This document shows, one piece after another, positions 49,520 to 58,378 of a stretch of 64,000 nucleotides of DNA. Source of the stretch: Alphaproteobacteria bacterium (lineage in GTDB: Bacteria > Myxococcota_A > UBA796 > GCA-2862545); contig JACKEO010000013.1 of assembly GCA_020632955.1 (NCBI GenBank), positions 80,595-144,594 of the forward strand, read 5' to 3'. The notes under the pieces were generated by a model. The model was given only the letters and a program-made list of their open reading frames with translations, did no database searches and was not told the DNA's origin. How positions within the stretch are numbered: position 1 is the stretch's first letter; each line of letters opens with the position of its first letter. Both the position numbers and the translations under genes were made by a program.

Positions 49520-51259
49520 ATGCGCCCCGCCGCCCTCACGCTCTTCGCCCTCCTCGGCTGCCAGCCGGGCACCCCCGACGCCAAGGGCGAGACCGACTCC
49601 GTCGTCGACAGCGACACGAACACCCCGGACAGCGGCGGCGAGACCGCCGACACCGACGATGGAGAAGCGCCGCTCCCGCCCTGGCTCGTCGCGGCCGGCG
49701 AGGCCGTGGACCCGAACGACACCGACGTGGAGCGCCTGGGCGTGGAGGGCGATGCCGACCCGCTGCCCGGCGACGCCGGGCTCGAGACCACGCTCCAGCA
49801 GTTCGAGGACGCGGGCGGATCCGTGGTGCTCGACTACGACCCCACCCGGCGCACGGGCCGGATGGTCTTCGTCACCACGCTCACCGCGGCGGACGTCACC
49901 ACGAAGGCGGCGCTGGGCGACGAGGCCCTCGTCGACGTCGACGGGGTGTCGGTGCGTGTGGCCACCTTCCGCGACGAGGGCGCCACGGGTCCGCAGATCG
50001 TCGTCTCGCCGCAGCAGCTCGTCGGGCTCCAGCTGGTGTCGGTGTACACCAGCGACCCCGCCAGTGCGGCCTCCGGACCTCGCCTCGACGTGGTGGGCCT
50101 GCGCAACCCCTCCGATGGCAGCGTGCTCGGGTCCGTCGACGGCTCGGCCGTGGAGGGTGACGGCAGCAAGGGCTGCAACGCCCTCGCCATGGAGGAGCTG
50201 GAGGGCACGCCCCCGGTGGCGGTGCACGTGCCTCCGCTGTCGAGCTGCACCACCCAGGAGTGCAAGCACGTCAAGGTGGGCTGGACGTGGGCCACCCACG
50301 ACGTGTGGCGCCTCAAGCAGCTGCTCGCCTACGTCGCCAAGGGCGACGAGGAGCGGCGCGCCTGGCTCTGGAAGCAGGAGGGCGTGGCCCCCGACGGCAC
50401 CGACTTCGTGTGGCGCTACCCGGGGACCGACCTCGCCGACGAGAAGACCTACCGCCTGGCCTGGTCTCCCGAGGAGCTGTTCGGCCCCTACACCGTGTGG
50501 CGTTTCGACGCGATCCGCTGGGCCGTGGAGCGCCTCTGGGACGACATGCACGACCACGACCTCAACGGACTGGCCCTCGACATCGAGTGCACCCCCGACC
50601 TCGCGGGCGACATCTGCAACACCTACGACAAGGCCGCCTGGCACCACATCGTGAAGTCGAACCTCAAGGCCTGCCCGCTGTTCTTCCAGCGCGCCCAGGA
50701 GACGGTGGACGGATGGAGCCGCGTGCTGGGCCCCATCCACGAGCCGCTGCACCACCTGCAGGTGCCGTGGAAGGACGGCGCCGTGACGAAGTGGAACCCG
50801 ATGCAGGACACCCACACGCACGGCCACGGCGATCTGTGCGCCACCGACGTGCAGACGAACAAGGGGTACGGCCTGGACGCCATCGCCCACCTCGCACACT
50901 GGTCCTCGCCGGGCGGCAGCCAGTGCGGTCACCGCGAGAAGAACTTCCGCAACAACGACACCTACACGTGGGCCGCGGCGATGCTCGGCATGGGCATCCG
51001 GTACGGCTGGCTCAAGTCGTGGCCGCGCCACCCCTACCCGCCCGGCAAGGAGCCCTCCCCCGCGCCGGGCATCCCGCCGTGCTCGCAGGCGGGCTTCGAT
51101 CCGCCGGCGCCGGGGCACGAGTTCTTCGATCCGCTGCAGGACTGCTACAAGTCGGCCGGGGAGCTCGTGTGTCCGCCCTCGAGCGGCTCGGGATCGTCGG
51201 GCGGCCTGGGGAAGCTGCTCCAGGACTACGATCTCGCGGGCCGCTGCCCGGAGGACTGA
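49520..51259 (+). CDS. M35/aspzincin-like metallopeptidase lipoprotein
   Basis: 579 aa. The signal peptide ends FALLGC (lipobox LLGC), then a D/T/S/G linker. Residues about 70-230 form an N-terminal beta domain. The C-terminal part has YDKAAWHHIVKSNLKACPLFF, then the zinc motif HEPLH (407-411, in PIHEPLHHLQ), an Asp about 30 residues later (Asp438 or Asp443), GYGLDAIAHLA and NNDTYTWAAAMLG. That order (AC-P-FF, HExxH, Asp ligand, YG, N.D.Y) fits the aspzincin/Lys-specific endopeptidase family M35. The usual GTxDxxYG is altered, so activity needs proof. Candidate -10 TAGTCT is at 49474. Confidence 0.76.
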   Translation: MRPAALTLFALLGCQPGTPDAKGETDSVVDSDTNTPDSGGETADTDDGEAPLPPWLVAAGEAVDPNDTDVERLGVEGDADPLPGDAGLETTLQQFEDAGGSVVLDYDPTRRTGRMVFVTTLTAADVTTKAALGDEALVDVDGVSVRVATFRDEGATGPQIVVSPQQLVGLQLVSVYTSDPASAASGPRLDVVGLRNPSDGSVLGSVDGSAVEGDGSKGCNALAMEELEGTPPVAVHVPPLSSCTTQECKHVKVGWTWATHDVWRLKQLLAYVAKGDEERRAWLWKQEGVAPDGTDFVWRYPGTDLADEKTYRLAWSPEELFGPYTVWRFDAIRWAVERLWDDMHDHDLNGLALDIECTPDLAGDICNTYDKAAWHHIVKSNLKACPLFFQRAQETVDGWSRVLGPIHEPLHHLQVPWKDGAVTKWNPMQDTHTHGHGDLCATDVQTNKGYGLDAIAHLAHWSSPGGSQCGHREKNFRNNDTYTWAAAMLGMGIRYGWLKSWPRHPYPPGKEPSPAPGIPPCSQAGFDPPAPGHEFFDPLQDCYKSAGELVCPPSSGSGSSGGLGKLLQDYDLAGRCPED

Positions 51260-51286
51260 GTGCGCGCCCACGGGACGCGATCAGTC
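51254..51286. terminator. Stem-loop at convergent junction, stop codons in the arms
   Basis: GACTGA (51254-51259) and TCAGTC (51281-51286) are perfect arms that include both TGA stops. An inner CGCGCC/GG-CGCG stem lies between. Likely a shared bidirectional terminator. Confidence 0.48.
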
Positions 51287-51736
51287 GAGACAGCACCCGC
51301 ACTCGGGCTGCAGGTCGAAGCGCAGCACCACCGGCGGATCGCCGGGCACCACCTGCACGGCGCCGGCACGCGGGCTCGCCGACGCCCCCACCCACACCCG
51401 AAGACCCGCCGCCCACCCGTCCTCGTAGGGACCCCCGAAGCCGGTGTCGTCGTGGGGACAGCCCGGGTGCGGCGACAGATCTCCCTCGGCCACGAGGGTG
51501 AGGAGACCGGGCGGCAGCTCCACCTCGACGCGCTCGCCCAAGGCGAGCGGACCGGCCTCGAAGGGCACGATGCCGGCGCGGAGCACGGTCTCCACGTCGA
51601 TCGACTCCCGGACGTGCACCTCGCCGGTGGCTCCCTCGGCCCGCGCCACGAGGATCGCGCGCGCGACGAGCTCCCCTTCGGCGGGATCCGACACGGCGCA
51701 CGCGGCGAGCACGAGGACGGGCAGGAGGACGCGCAT
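51281..51736 (-). CDS. Predicted lipoprotein, 151 aa
   Basis: The signal peptide ends VLAAC (lipobox LAAC). The mature protein is acidic, with alternating hydrophobic strands (GEVHVRESIDVETV, ERVEVELPPGLLTLVAEG, AAGLRVWVGASAS, PPVVLRFDL) and ends in ECGCCLD, three Cys near the terminus that could bind metal or form disulfides. No family was recognised. It is encoded 15 bases after the amidase stop in the same direction, so co-transcription is likely. Confidence 0.66.
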   Translation of the reverse strand: MRVLLPVLVLAACAVSDPAEGELVARAILVARAEGATGEVHVRESIDVETVLRAGIVPFEAGPLALGERVEVELPPGLLTLVAEGDLSPHPGCPHDDTGFGGPYEDGWAAGLRVWVGASASPRAGAVQVVPGDPPVVLRFDLQPECGCCLD

Positions 51737-51751
51737 GGCGGCAGGGTGACC

Positions 51752-53161
51752 TCAGGACGCCTCGACGTCCACCCCCTCCCCGCGCAGCACCCGCGCCACC
51801 GCCAACAGCAGCGCGTCGCGTCCCTGGTGGCCCACGAGCTGCACCCCCACGGGGAGGCCGTCCGCCGTGCCGAAGGGCACCGTGAGCGCCGGCTGTCCGG
51901 TGACGTTCATGAGCGCCGTGTACGTGCCCAGGGCCGCTGCGGCCTCGAAGTGGGCCTCCGGGGGGAGGTCGGCGTAGGCGCCCACCTCGGGGGGCGGCCC
52001 CAGGGTGGTGGGCGTCAGCATCAGGTCCACGCCGTCCAGGGCCTGCAGCCCCCGGGCCTCGAAGCTGCGGAAGATCTCCATCGCCCGCGCACGAGGCACC
52101 TTGCGCCCCTCGGTCCAGAACCAGCGGACGGTGGGCTCGAGCCGCGACGGGAAGGGCACGGGCACGCGACCCAGGAAGTGCTGGTAAAGCGGCGTGAACT
52201 CGGCCACGGACCCCTGGGGACAGGGGTGCTCCTCCACGAGGTGGCCGGCGTCGCGCAGCACGGCGGCGGCGGCGTCCACGCGGGCGAGCCAGCGGGGGTC
52301 GAGCGTGCCGAAGGGTGCGGTGCGCACCACGCCGATGCGCAGCCGGGGCAGCGGGTCGCGGGAGCGCGCGCGGTGGTGTGCGTGCCGGGGCAGGCACAGG
52401 GCGTCGAGCAGCGCGGCCGCGTCGTCCACGGTGCGCGCCATCGGACCCACCACCGACAGGCCGAAGACGTCGATGCGGTCGGCGTCGAGGGGGATGAGCC
52501 CGCGGGTGGTCTTGAGACCGAGGAGGCCGTTCAGCGCCGCGGGGATGCGCACCGAGCCCGCCCCGTCGGTGCCCGGAGCCACCGGCACCAGACCGGCTGC
52601 GACCGCGGCGCCCGCACCCCCGCTGGACCCGCCCGCCGTGCGTGACGGGTCCCAGGCGCAGCGCGTGGGCGGATGGACCGCCGTCTCGGTGATCGGGAGC
52701 AGGCCGATCTCCGACATCGCCGTCTTGCCCAGCAGCACGAAGCCGGCCGCACGCAGCGACCGCACCACCCCGTCGTCGACGGGGCTCCAGGCCCACGAGA
52801 AGGCCCGGCTGCCGAAGCCCACCCGCGCCCCGCGCACGAAGTGGTGGTCCTTCACCGCGGTGGGCACGCCGTGGAACGGGCCCAGCGCCGCGCCGCGCGC
52901 CCGGGCACGGTCCGCAGCGCGAGCCTGGCGCAGCGCCGACCGCTCCCACACCTGCACCAGCGAGGCGAGCTCGCCGTCGTGACGCGCGATGCGGTCGAGG
53001 TGGTGCTCCACGAGCGCCACCGACGTGAGCTCCCCCTCCCGGATGCGTCGCGCCTGCTCCAGGGCGGGCAGGACCGCGAGCCCGTCGGTGGCGAAGGCCG
53101 GCGCGAGCGGGGCGACCGGGGGCTCGGGGACGGCCGAGCCGGCGACGGGACGGACGGACAT
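51752..53161 (-). CDS. Amidase signature family hydrolase
   Basis: 469 aa, typical length. The Ser-cisSer-Lys triad region is intact: TAVKDHHFVRG supplies the Lys, and TAGGSSGGAGAAVAAGLVPV and GTDGAGSVRIPAALNGLLGL carry the two Ser. The PTRCAWDP segment and the C-terminal TGQPALTVPFG...GLPVGVQLVG are also standard. There is no clear signal peptide. Members hydrolyse small amides or act in GatA-like amidotransfer; without GatB or GatC neighbours a catabolic amidase is more likely. It has a GGAGG site and is divergent from the RGS-like gene. Confidence 0.92.
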   Translation of the reverse strand: MSVRPVAGSAVPEPPVAPLAPAFATDGLAVLPALEQARRIREGELTSVALVEHHLDRIARHDGELASLVQVWERSALRQARAADRARARGAALGPFHGVPTAVKDHHFVRGARVGFGSRAFSWAWSPVDDGVVRSLRAAGFVLLGKTAMSEIGLLPITETAVHPPTRCAWDPSRTAGGSSGGAGAAVAAGLVPVAPGTDGAGSVRIPAALNGLLGLKTTRGLIPLDADRIDVFGLSVVGPMARTVDDAAALLDALCLPRHAHHRARSRDPLPRLRIGVVRTAPFGTLDPRWLARVDAAAAVLRDAGHLVEEHPCPQGSVAEFTPLYQHFLGRVPVPFPSRLEPTVRWFWTEGRKVPRARAMEIFRSFEARGLQALDGVDLMLTPTTLGPPPEVGAYADLPPEAHFEAAAALGTYTALMNVTGQPALTVPFGTADGLPVGVQLVGHQGRDALLLAVARVLRGEGVDVEAS

Positions 53162-53323
53162 CGTGGAACCTCCAGCACCCGCGTCCCCTTGCACGACAGC
53201 CCCGGACGCGCCCCCCGGGTCCTCCATCCGGATCCTCTTTGGTAGGGTGCGACGCGATCCGGGGCCGGCTTCCGTAGGGGAGGGTGGAACGCCCCCGATC
53301 GCGTACCCCACCGAGGAGGACAG

Positions 53324-54037
53324 ATGGACGCCAACGCCAAGGTCGAGCTCACCGAGACGTGGTGGAAGGCCAACAAGGCCAAGACCCTCAAGGACTCGGC
53401 CAAGCTGGGGCCCGCGCTCAAGACCTACGAGACCGCGCTCAAGGCGCTCGGTGCCGCCAAGGGCCCCGCCAAGGCCCAGGGCCTCGGCAACCTCAAGAGC
53501 GCGGTCACCGCCCTCGAGGCCGCCCGTGCCGCCACCTCGAAGAAGTGCGGCGTGCTGCAGGGCGACACGAAGAAGGTGCTCGACAAGCAGTTCAAGAAGG
53601 CCGTGTCGGACGCCACCAAGGACGTCGACAAGCAGCTGAAGAAGTTCGACGACAAGCTCGGCACGCTCACGTCGAAGGCCATCCTGGGCGACCGCACGCT
53701 GCGCACCATGTGGATCCAGTACAGCGACGATCCCTGGCTCATCGAGTACCACGACTGGCTCGTGGAGGTGTACCTGGGCGGCAAGCGGAACGAGGCCTCG
53801 TACCGCAAGTTCATCCCGCAGGGCGCGTCCCGGCAGATCAACATCGACTCCGGGCTGCGTCAGCGCTTCGACGACGTGGCGGCCCAGGGCGGCGACCTCA
53901 CCGACGACGGCCTGTGGGACAAGCTGGAGACGGCGGTGTTCGACGTGCTGGCCACCGACGGCCACTTCACCCACCGCTTCCGCGACTGGACCTGGAAGCG
54001 GGCCGGCTTCGAGCGCAAGGCCCTGGGCCTGCGCTGA
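53324..54037 (+). CDS. Cytosolic protein with RGS-like C-terminal domain
   Basis: 237 aa, no signal peptide, ATG behind GAGGAGG. Residues 1-125 are Lys/Ala-rich and helical, with heptad-like spacing (coiled-coil type). Residues about 135-226 resemble the regulator of G-protein signalling (RGS) domain: LIEYHDWLVEVYLGG, YRKFIPQGASRQINIDSGLR and LWDKLETAVFDVLATDG followed by HRFRDW. The FI..A...IN.DS..R pattern is the strongest match; in RGS4 the Asn of this motif (Asn128) contacts the G-alpha switch, and Asn173 is here in the same place. RGS domains are mainly eukaryotic. Bacteria lack G-alpha subunits, so a different partner is expected. The match is by eye and needs a profile test. Confidence 0.6.
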   Translation: MDANAKVELTETWWKANKAKTLKDSAKLGPALKTYETALKALGAAKGPAKAQGLGNLKSAVTALEAARAATSKKCGVLQGDTKKVLDKQFKKAVSDATKDVDKQLKKFDDKLGTLTSKAILGDRTLRTMWIQYSDDPWLIEYHDWLVEVYLGGKRNEASYRKFIPQGASRQINIDSGLRQRFDDVAAQGGDLTDDGLWDKLETAVFDVLATDGHFTHRFRDWTWKRAGFERKALGLR

Positions 54038-54087
54038 GGTCGCCCGGCGGGCCTCCGGGGGGTACCCGTCCCCCGGAGAGCCCCGCC

Positions 54088-54900
54088 ATGCCGCCCAGCC
54101 CCGCCCGCGTCCGCATCACCACCCAGGGCGAGGTCGCCGTGGTCACGCTCACGCGGGCCGAACGGCACAACGGCATGGACTTCGCCATGCTCGACGAGGT
54201 GGTGCGGGCCCAGCGCGCCGTGCGCCGCCTGCGCGACGTGCGCGCGGTCGTCCTGGCGGGCGAGGGTCCCAGCTTCTGTGCGGGCCTCGACTTCAAGACG
54301 GCCCTGGCGTCGCCGGTGCGCGCGGTGCTCCGCTACCCGCAGCTCTTCTGGCCCTTCCGCAACCGCTTCCAGCAGTGGAGCCTGGGCTGGCGCGACCTCG
54401 GGGTGCCCGTGATCGCGGCGATCCACGGGAACTGCTTCGGCGCCGGACTGCAGCTCGCCCTCGGCGCCGACGTGCGCTTCTGCACGCCCGACGCCTCGCT
54501 GTCGGTGATGGAGGCGAAGTGGGGCCTCATCCCCGACATGGGCGGGGCGGTGCTGCTGCGCGAGCTGGTGCGGGTGGACGTGGCCAAGGAGCTCACGCTC
54601 ACCGGCCGGGTGGTCACGGGTGCGCAGGCCGCCGAGCTCGGCCTCGTCACCCACCTGGCCGACGACCCGATGGCGGCGGCCCTCGCCCTCGCCGCCGAGA
54701 TCGCCACGCGGTCGCCCGACGCCGTGGCCGCCGGCAAGCAGCTGCTCCAGCAGGCGTACGGACCTGGCCAGCGCAGCGTGGAGCGGGCCGAGCGCTGGTG
54801 GCAGCGGCGCCTGCTGGGCTTCGCCAACTTCCGCATCGCCGTGCGCCGCAACCAGACGGGACGGGAACAGCCCTACGCCCGACGCCGCCTGGGTCGCTGA
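54088..54900 (+). CDS. Crotonase family protein, dienoyl-CoA isomerase-like
   Basis: 270 aa. Oxyanion-hole segments FCAGLDF and AIHGNCFGAGLQLA are clear. The usual first catalytic Glu is Gln122, but SVMEAKWGLIPDMGG keeps Glu142 and Asp150, the pair used by delta-3,5-delta-2,4-dienoyl-CoA isomerases. Isomerase or a related reaction on acyl-CoA is likelier than simple hydration. Two bases separate its stop from the GTG of the next gene. It lies 50 bases after the RGS-like gene in the same direction, so shared transcription is possible. Confidence 0.86.
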   Translation: MPPSPARVRITTQGEVAVVTLTRAERHNGMDFAMLDEVVRAQRAVRRLRDVRAVVLAGEGPSFCAGLDFKTALASPVRAVLRYPQLFWPFRNRFQQWSLGWRDLGVPVIAAIHGNCFGAGLQLALGADVRFCTPDASLSVMEAKWGLIPDMGGAVLLRELVRVDVAKELTLTGRVVTGAQAAELGLVTHLADDPMAAALALAAEIATRSPDAVAAGKQLLQQAYGPGQRSVERAERWWQRRLLGFANFRIAVRRNQTGREQPYARRRLGR

Positions 54901-54901
54901 C

Positions 54902-56407
54902 GTGACCGCCGCACCGGAGGGAGGCCGCGTCCGCGCCGCCCTGCTCGCGGCGGCCGTCCTGGGCGCCTACCTGCTCGCCGTCCACCACCACGCCTTCCTG
55001 GGCGACGACGCCTACATCAGCTTCCGCTACGCCGCGCACCTCGCCGCGGGCGACGGCCCCGTCTACAACCCCGGCGAGCGGGTGGAGGGCTACACGAACC
55101 CGTCCTGGGTGGCGCTGATGGCGCTGGTGCTCGCCGCCGGCGGGTCGCCCGAGCGCGCCTCGATGTGGGTGGGCACGGCCTCGGGGGCGGGGGTGCTGCT
55201 GCTGCTGGCCCGTGTGGGTCCCCGTCCCTGGACGCAGCCGCTGGCCTGGCTCGCGCCCGCCTGCCTGGCGGTCAACCGCAGCTTCGCCGCGTGGAGCACA
55301 GGGGGGCTCGAGACCACCTTCTTCACGCTCTGGGTGGTGGCCGCCTTCGTGGCGTGGACGCAGGAACGCGCCCACGGACGTCCCGGGGCGTCGGCGGTCT
55401 GGCTGGTGCTCGCGGCCCTCACGCGACCCGAGGGCCTGCTGCTGGGGGTGCTGGCCTGGCTGTCGTGGCTGCCCGCCTGGGTGCGCGGGCGGGCCGGTCG
55501 CACCCGGGGTGTGGCCTGGACGGCGGCGTGGCTGCTGCCGCTGGCGGTCCACCTCGCCTGGCGGCTGCACTACTACGGCCACCCCCTGCCCAACACCTTC
55601 TACGCCAAGGTCAGCGGCGCCTGGTGGTCGCAGGGGTGGGTCTGGCTGCGCTGGTTCGCCGACCACCACGCCGCCGTGCTCCTGCTGCCGCTGGTGGGCG
55701 CCGCGGTGGCGCTGCGTCCGGGCCTGCGCACCGGCGGCGCGCTCGTCGTGCTCGCCGCGTGGGTGGCCGAGCTGCTCTACGTGGGCGGCGATCGCTTCGA
55801 GTTCCGCCTGATGGTGCCCGCCCTGCCCTTCCTCTTCCTGCTCGCAGCCGACGGCGTGGTGGCCGCGATCGACCGCCTGGGCCGCCGCGCCGGGGTCCTG
55901 GCCCTGGTGCCCCTGGGCTGCGCGATGCTGCCCACCGTGGTCACCCCCACCGCAGAGGCCCCCCGGGGCATCGTGCACGTGGAGGGCATCGCCGCCTACG
56001 CCCGCCAGCGCGCCGAGGAGGGGCGTCACCTGCGCCGGCTGGTGGAGGAGGGACGCCTGGCCCCCGACACCGTGATCGCCGTGAGCGGCGCCGGCGCACT
56101 CCCCTACGAGGCGCGCCTGCCCACGGTCGACACCCTGGGCCTCACCGACGCGCGCACGGCCCACCAGCGCCTCACCAGCCGCACCCAGCCCGGGCACGAG
56201 AAGGAGGCCAGTGCGGCCTACCTCGCCGAGCGCGGGGTGGTGCTGCACGACCGGGCGAACCACCTCGTGTTCGAGGCGCCCGCCCCCTGCCCCGCACCCG
56301 ACAGCGGCCTGCGCTGCGCCGTGGGCGGCGGCGTGGTGCTGCAGTTCGCCACCACCGTGGACGAGGCCACCCTGCGCGCCGCCCTGCCGGGCCTCGAGCT
56401 GCGCTGA
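54902..56407 (+). CDS. GT-C membrane glycosyltransferase (AftB/LphB-like)
   Basis: 501 aa with about ten membrane helices. The N-terminal loop FLGDDAYISFRYA followed by VYNPGERVEGYTNPSW is the signature of GT-C enzymes related to mycobacterial AftB and Legionella LphB; Asp35-Asp36 is the expected catalytic/metal pair. They use polyprenyl-phosphate sugars to decorate envelope glycans on the outer face of the inner membrane. The C-terminal 120 residues are soluble and include SGAGALPYEARLPTVDTLGL. It starts two bases after the crotonase stop, so it is translationally linked. Confidence 0.87.
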   Translation: MTAAPEGGRVRAALLAAAVLGAYLLAVHHHAFLGDDAYISFRYAAHLAAGDGPVYNPGERVEGYTNPSWVALMALVLAAGGSPERASMWVGTASGAGVLLLLARVGPRPWTQPLAWLAPACLAVNRSFAAWSTGGLETTFFTLWVVAAFVAWTQERAHGRPGASAVWLVLAALTRPEGLLLGVLAWLSWLPAWVRGRAGRTRGVAWTAAWLLPLAVHLAWRLHYYGHPLPNTFYAKVSGAWWSQGWVWLRWFADHHAAVLLLPLVGAAVALRPGLRTGGALVVLAAWVAELLYVGGDRFEFRLMVPALPFLFLLAADGVVAAIDRLGRRAGVLALVPLGCAMLPTVVTPTAEAPRGIVHVEGIAAYARQRAEEGRHLRRLVEEGRLAPDTVIAVSGAGALPYEARLPTVDTLGLTDARTAHQRLTSRTQPGHEKEASAAYLAERGVVLHDRANHLVFEAPAPCPAPDSGLRCAVGGGVVLQFATTVDEATLRAALPGLELR

Positions 56408-56413
56408 CGCCGC

Positions 56414-57679
56414 CTACCGACGCCAGCCGGTGCCCAGGTGCGCCGCCAGGCGCTCGGCCTCCGCGGCCTGGTCGGCGTCGTCCTGCGCGGCCTGGTCCAG
56501 CGGCACGAGCGGGGCCCCCTCCCCCTCCCGCAGCGACACCACGCCCTCCCAGGCGAGCCCGGTGACCCCCTCCCCGGCCCGCAGCCCCACGTGGGCCACG
56601 ATGCCGGCGCGCAGCTCGGGCCGCGCCAGCGACGGCGAGGCGCCGAAGTTCCCCAGCGACGGCAGGAGGGCGGCGGTGCGGGGCAGGCCGTCGTCGGTGC
56701 GCAGGGCGCAGGTGCCGATGCCGGGCACCACCTCGGGCCGGTTCACGTGGCAGAGCTCGGCGGGCTGCACCACGTGCGGTCCCTGGCCCGCCACGAGATC
56801 GGCCCCGGCCTCGATCAGCCGCCGCCCCAGCCGCAGGAAGTGCGGGTCGGCGAAGAGCTCGTACTCGAAGCCCCAGTGGGGCAGCACCACGACGATCTCG
56901 GCGCCCTCCGACCGGGCCGCCGCGATGTCGTCGGCCACCGGCTGCAGGTCCACGGACGCGTCGAGGTGGCCGAAGGGCACCACGTGCAGGTCGTGCGGCG
57001 TGGTGGCGAGGGCCTCGCGGTCGTTCATGCCCCAGGTGTAGGCGAGCAGGGCCACGCGCACGCCGTCCACGTCCACCGTCGCCTGCCCGTCCACCCCGGT
57101 GGGCACGAGGCCGCGCGCCTCCACCTCCGCGATCGTGGCCTCCAGGCCCCCGTCCCCCGCGTCGAGGGTGTGGTTGTTCGTGAGCTGCAGGACGTCGAGC
57201 GGGAGGCTGTCGAGCAGGGAGGGGTCGGCGTTGAAGGCGTACAGGCCGAGGTCGCCGAGGCCGGTGGGGTGGTGCGGCGAGGTGGGCGTCTCGAGGTTCC
57301 CCACGCGCAGGTCGCCGTCCACGAGGTCGGCCACGCCCACGGCGAGCGTGGCCCAGCCCCCTCCGGTCCACATCACGTCGCCCACCAGTGACAGCCGCAG
57401 GTCGCCGCCCTCCAGGCGCGGCAGCGCCGACCGCATCGCCTCGTGGTGGGCGAGCACGTCGGGCGAGGCACCCGGCTTGAGCTCGAAGGACTTCCGCACG
57501 TACTGGCCGGTGGGCTCGAGGTCCTCCAGCGGACGCCAGGTCTCGGTCTCCACCCGGGCGAGCTGCCAGGCCTCCACGCCCTCCTCCGGGGCCACCACCC
57601 ACGGGAAGACCTCCTCGGGCTCGGGCCAGGCGGCGTAGGGATCGCAGGCGATCAGCAGCAGCCACGGGGACAGGATCAC
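56414..57679 (-). CDS. CapA/PgsA-family metallophosphatase-like lipoprotein
   Basis: 421 aa from the GTG at 57677-57679 with a GGGAG site; the signal peptide ends LLLIAC (lipobox). The CapA fold is recognised by LVGDVMWTGG near residue 100, VGNLETP, LQLTNNHTLDAGDGGLEATI (Asn-Asn-His metal site), VALLAYTWGMN, VVVLPHWGFEY and GADLVAGQGPHVVQP. The metal-binding Asp, Asn and His are present. Family members take part in poly-gamma-glutamate capsule synthesis or have an unknown hydrolase role. No capB/capC genes are nearby, so a capsule role is not supported. Confidence 0.87.
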   Translation of the reverse strand: MILSPWLLLIACDPYAAWPEPEEVFPWVVAPEEGVEAWQLARVETETWRPLEDLEPTGQYVRKSFELKPGASPDVLAHHEAMRSALPRLEGGDLRLSLVGDVMWTGGGWATLAVGVADLVDGDLRVGNLETPTSPHHPTGLGDLGLYAFNADPSLLDSLPLDVLQLTNNHTLDAGDGGLEATIAEVEARGLVPTGVDGQATVDVDGVRVALLAYTWGMNDREALATTPHDLHVVPFGHLDASVDLQPVADDIAAARSEGAEIVVVLPHWGFEYELFADPHFLRLGRRLIEAGADLVAGQGPHVVQPAELCHVNRPEVVPGIGTCALRTDDGLPRTAALLPSLGNFGASPSLARPELRAGIVAHVGLRAGEGVTGLAWEGVVSLREGEGAPLVPLDQAAQDDADQAAEAERLAAHLGTGWRR

Positions 57680-57801
57680 GGCGCGCTCCCGAGCTCCCCC
57701 CGGCGGACGGGTGGGCTCCCTGTAGGCCGGAATCCGCGCCCTCGCCGCGTGGCGGTGACAGTCGGCGGGGCTGTCGCCAAGGACGGGCACCCGGAGGGCC
57801 C

Positions 57802-58353
57802 ATGCGCCGCCTCGCCCTGCTGCTCGCCACCGCCTGCGCCACCGTCGACGACGACGAGGCCTTCCTCCCGGACCTGGCCTGGGTGCTCCCCTACGACGAC
57901 GGCAGCCACGCGCTGTACGCGGCCTCCCTGCGCCTCGGGGGCGGCTGCCGCGCGCCGGGCAGCGCCGACACCGGGCGCGACGCCCTCGCCACCGCCCAGG
58001 ACCGGCTGCGGCGCGAGGTGGACTGCGGCACGCTCACCCGGGCCCTCGCCCCGCCCTTCGCCCTGGGCGGCGACCCCGACCTGGGCCTGTCGCTCGACGA
58101 CGACGGACGCAGCCGCGCCGTGCTGGCGCGCTGCGACGCCGACGCGCGGGCGGAGGGGTCCCGCTGGCACACCACCGCCTTCGTCGGCCTCGGTCGGGTG
58201 CGTGCCCTGGACGATCGGCAGGCGCTCGTGGACCTGGACCTGCAGGCCGCCGAGGGCGCAGGCACCCTGGTGGGCAGCTTCGTGGCCACCCTGTGCCCCA
58301 CGGTGCCCCGGATGCTGCCGCGGGTGGAGGACGAGACGGGGTGGCCTCGCTAG
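57802..58353 (+). CDS. Predicted lipoprotein, 183 aa
   Basis: The signal peptide ends LLLATAC (residues 6-12; the lipobox ATAC is weak). The mature part is acidic and contains about five Cys (GGGCRAPG, VDCGTL, ARCDADA, TLCPTV) and helix/strand alternation. No motif was recognised. The start has CCGGAGGGCCC upstream. It is divergent from the CapA-like gene and only 25 bases from the DTW-domain gene, with which it may be transcribed. Confidence 0.62.
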   Translation: MRRLALLLATACATVDDDEAFLPDLAWVLPYDDGSHALYAASLRLGGGCRAPGSADTGRDALATAQDRLRREVDCGTLTRALAPPFALGGDPDLGLSLDDDGRSRAVLARCDADARAEGSRWHTTAFVGLGRVRALDDRQALVDLDLQAAEGAGTLVGSFVATLCPTVPRMLPRVEDETGWPR

Positions 58354-58378
58354 CCGGCGGCCGCGACGCAGGTCGACG

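Noticed and set aside
56414..57679. Poly-gamma-glutamate capsule locus
   Set aside because: Only a CapA-like protein is present; no CapB ligase or CapC membrane protein is encoded nearby.
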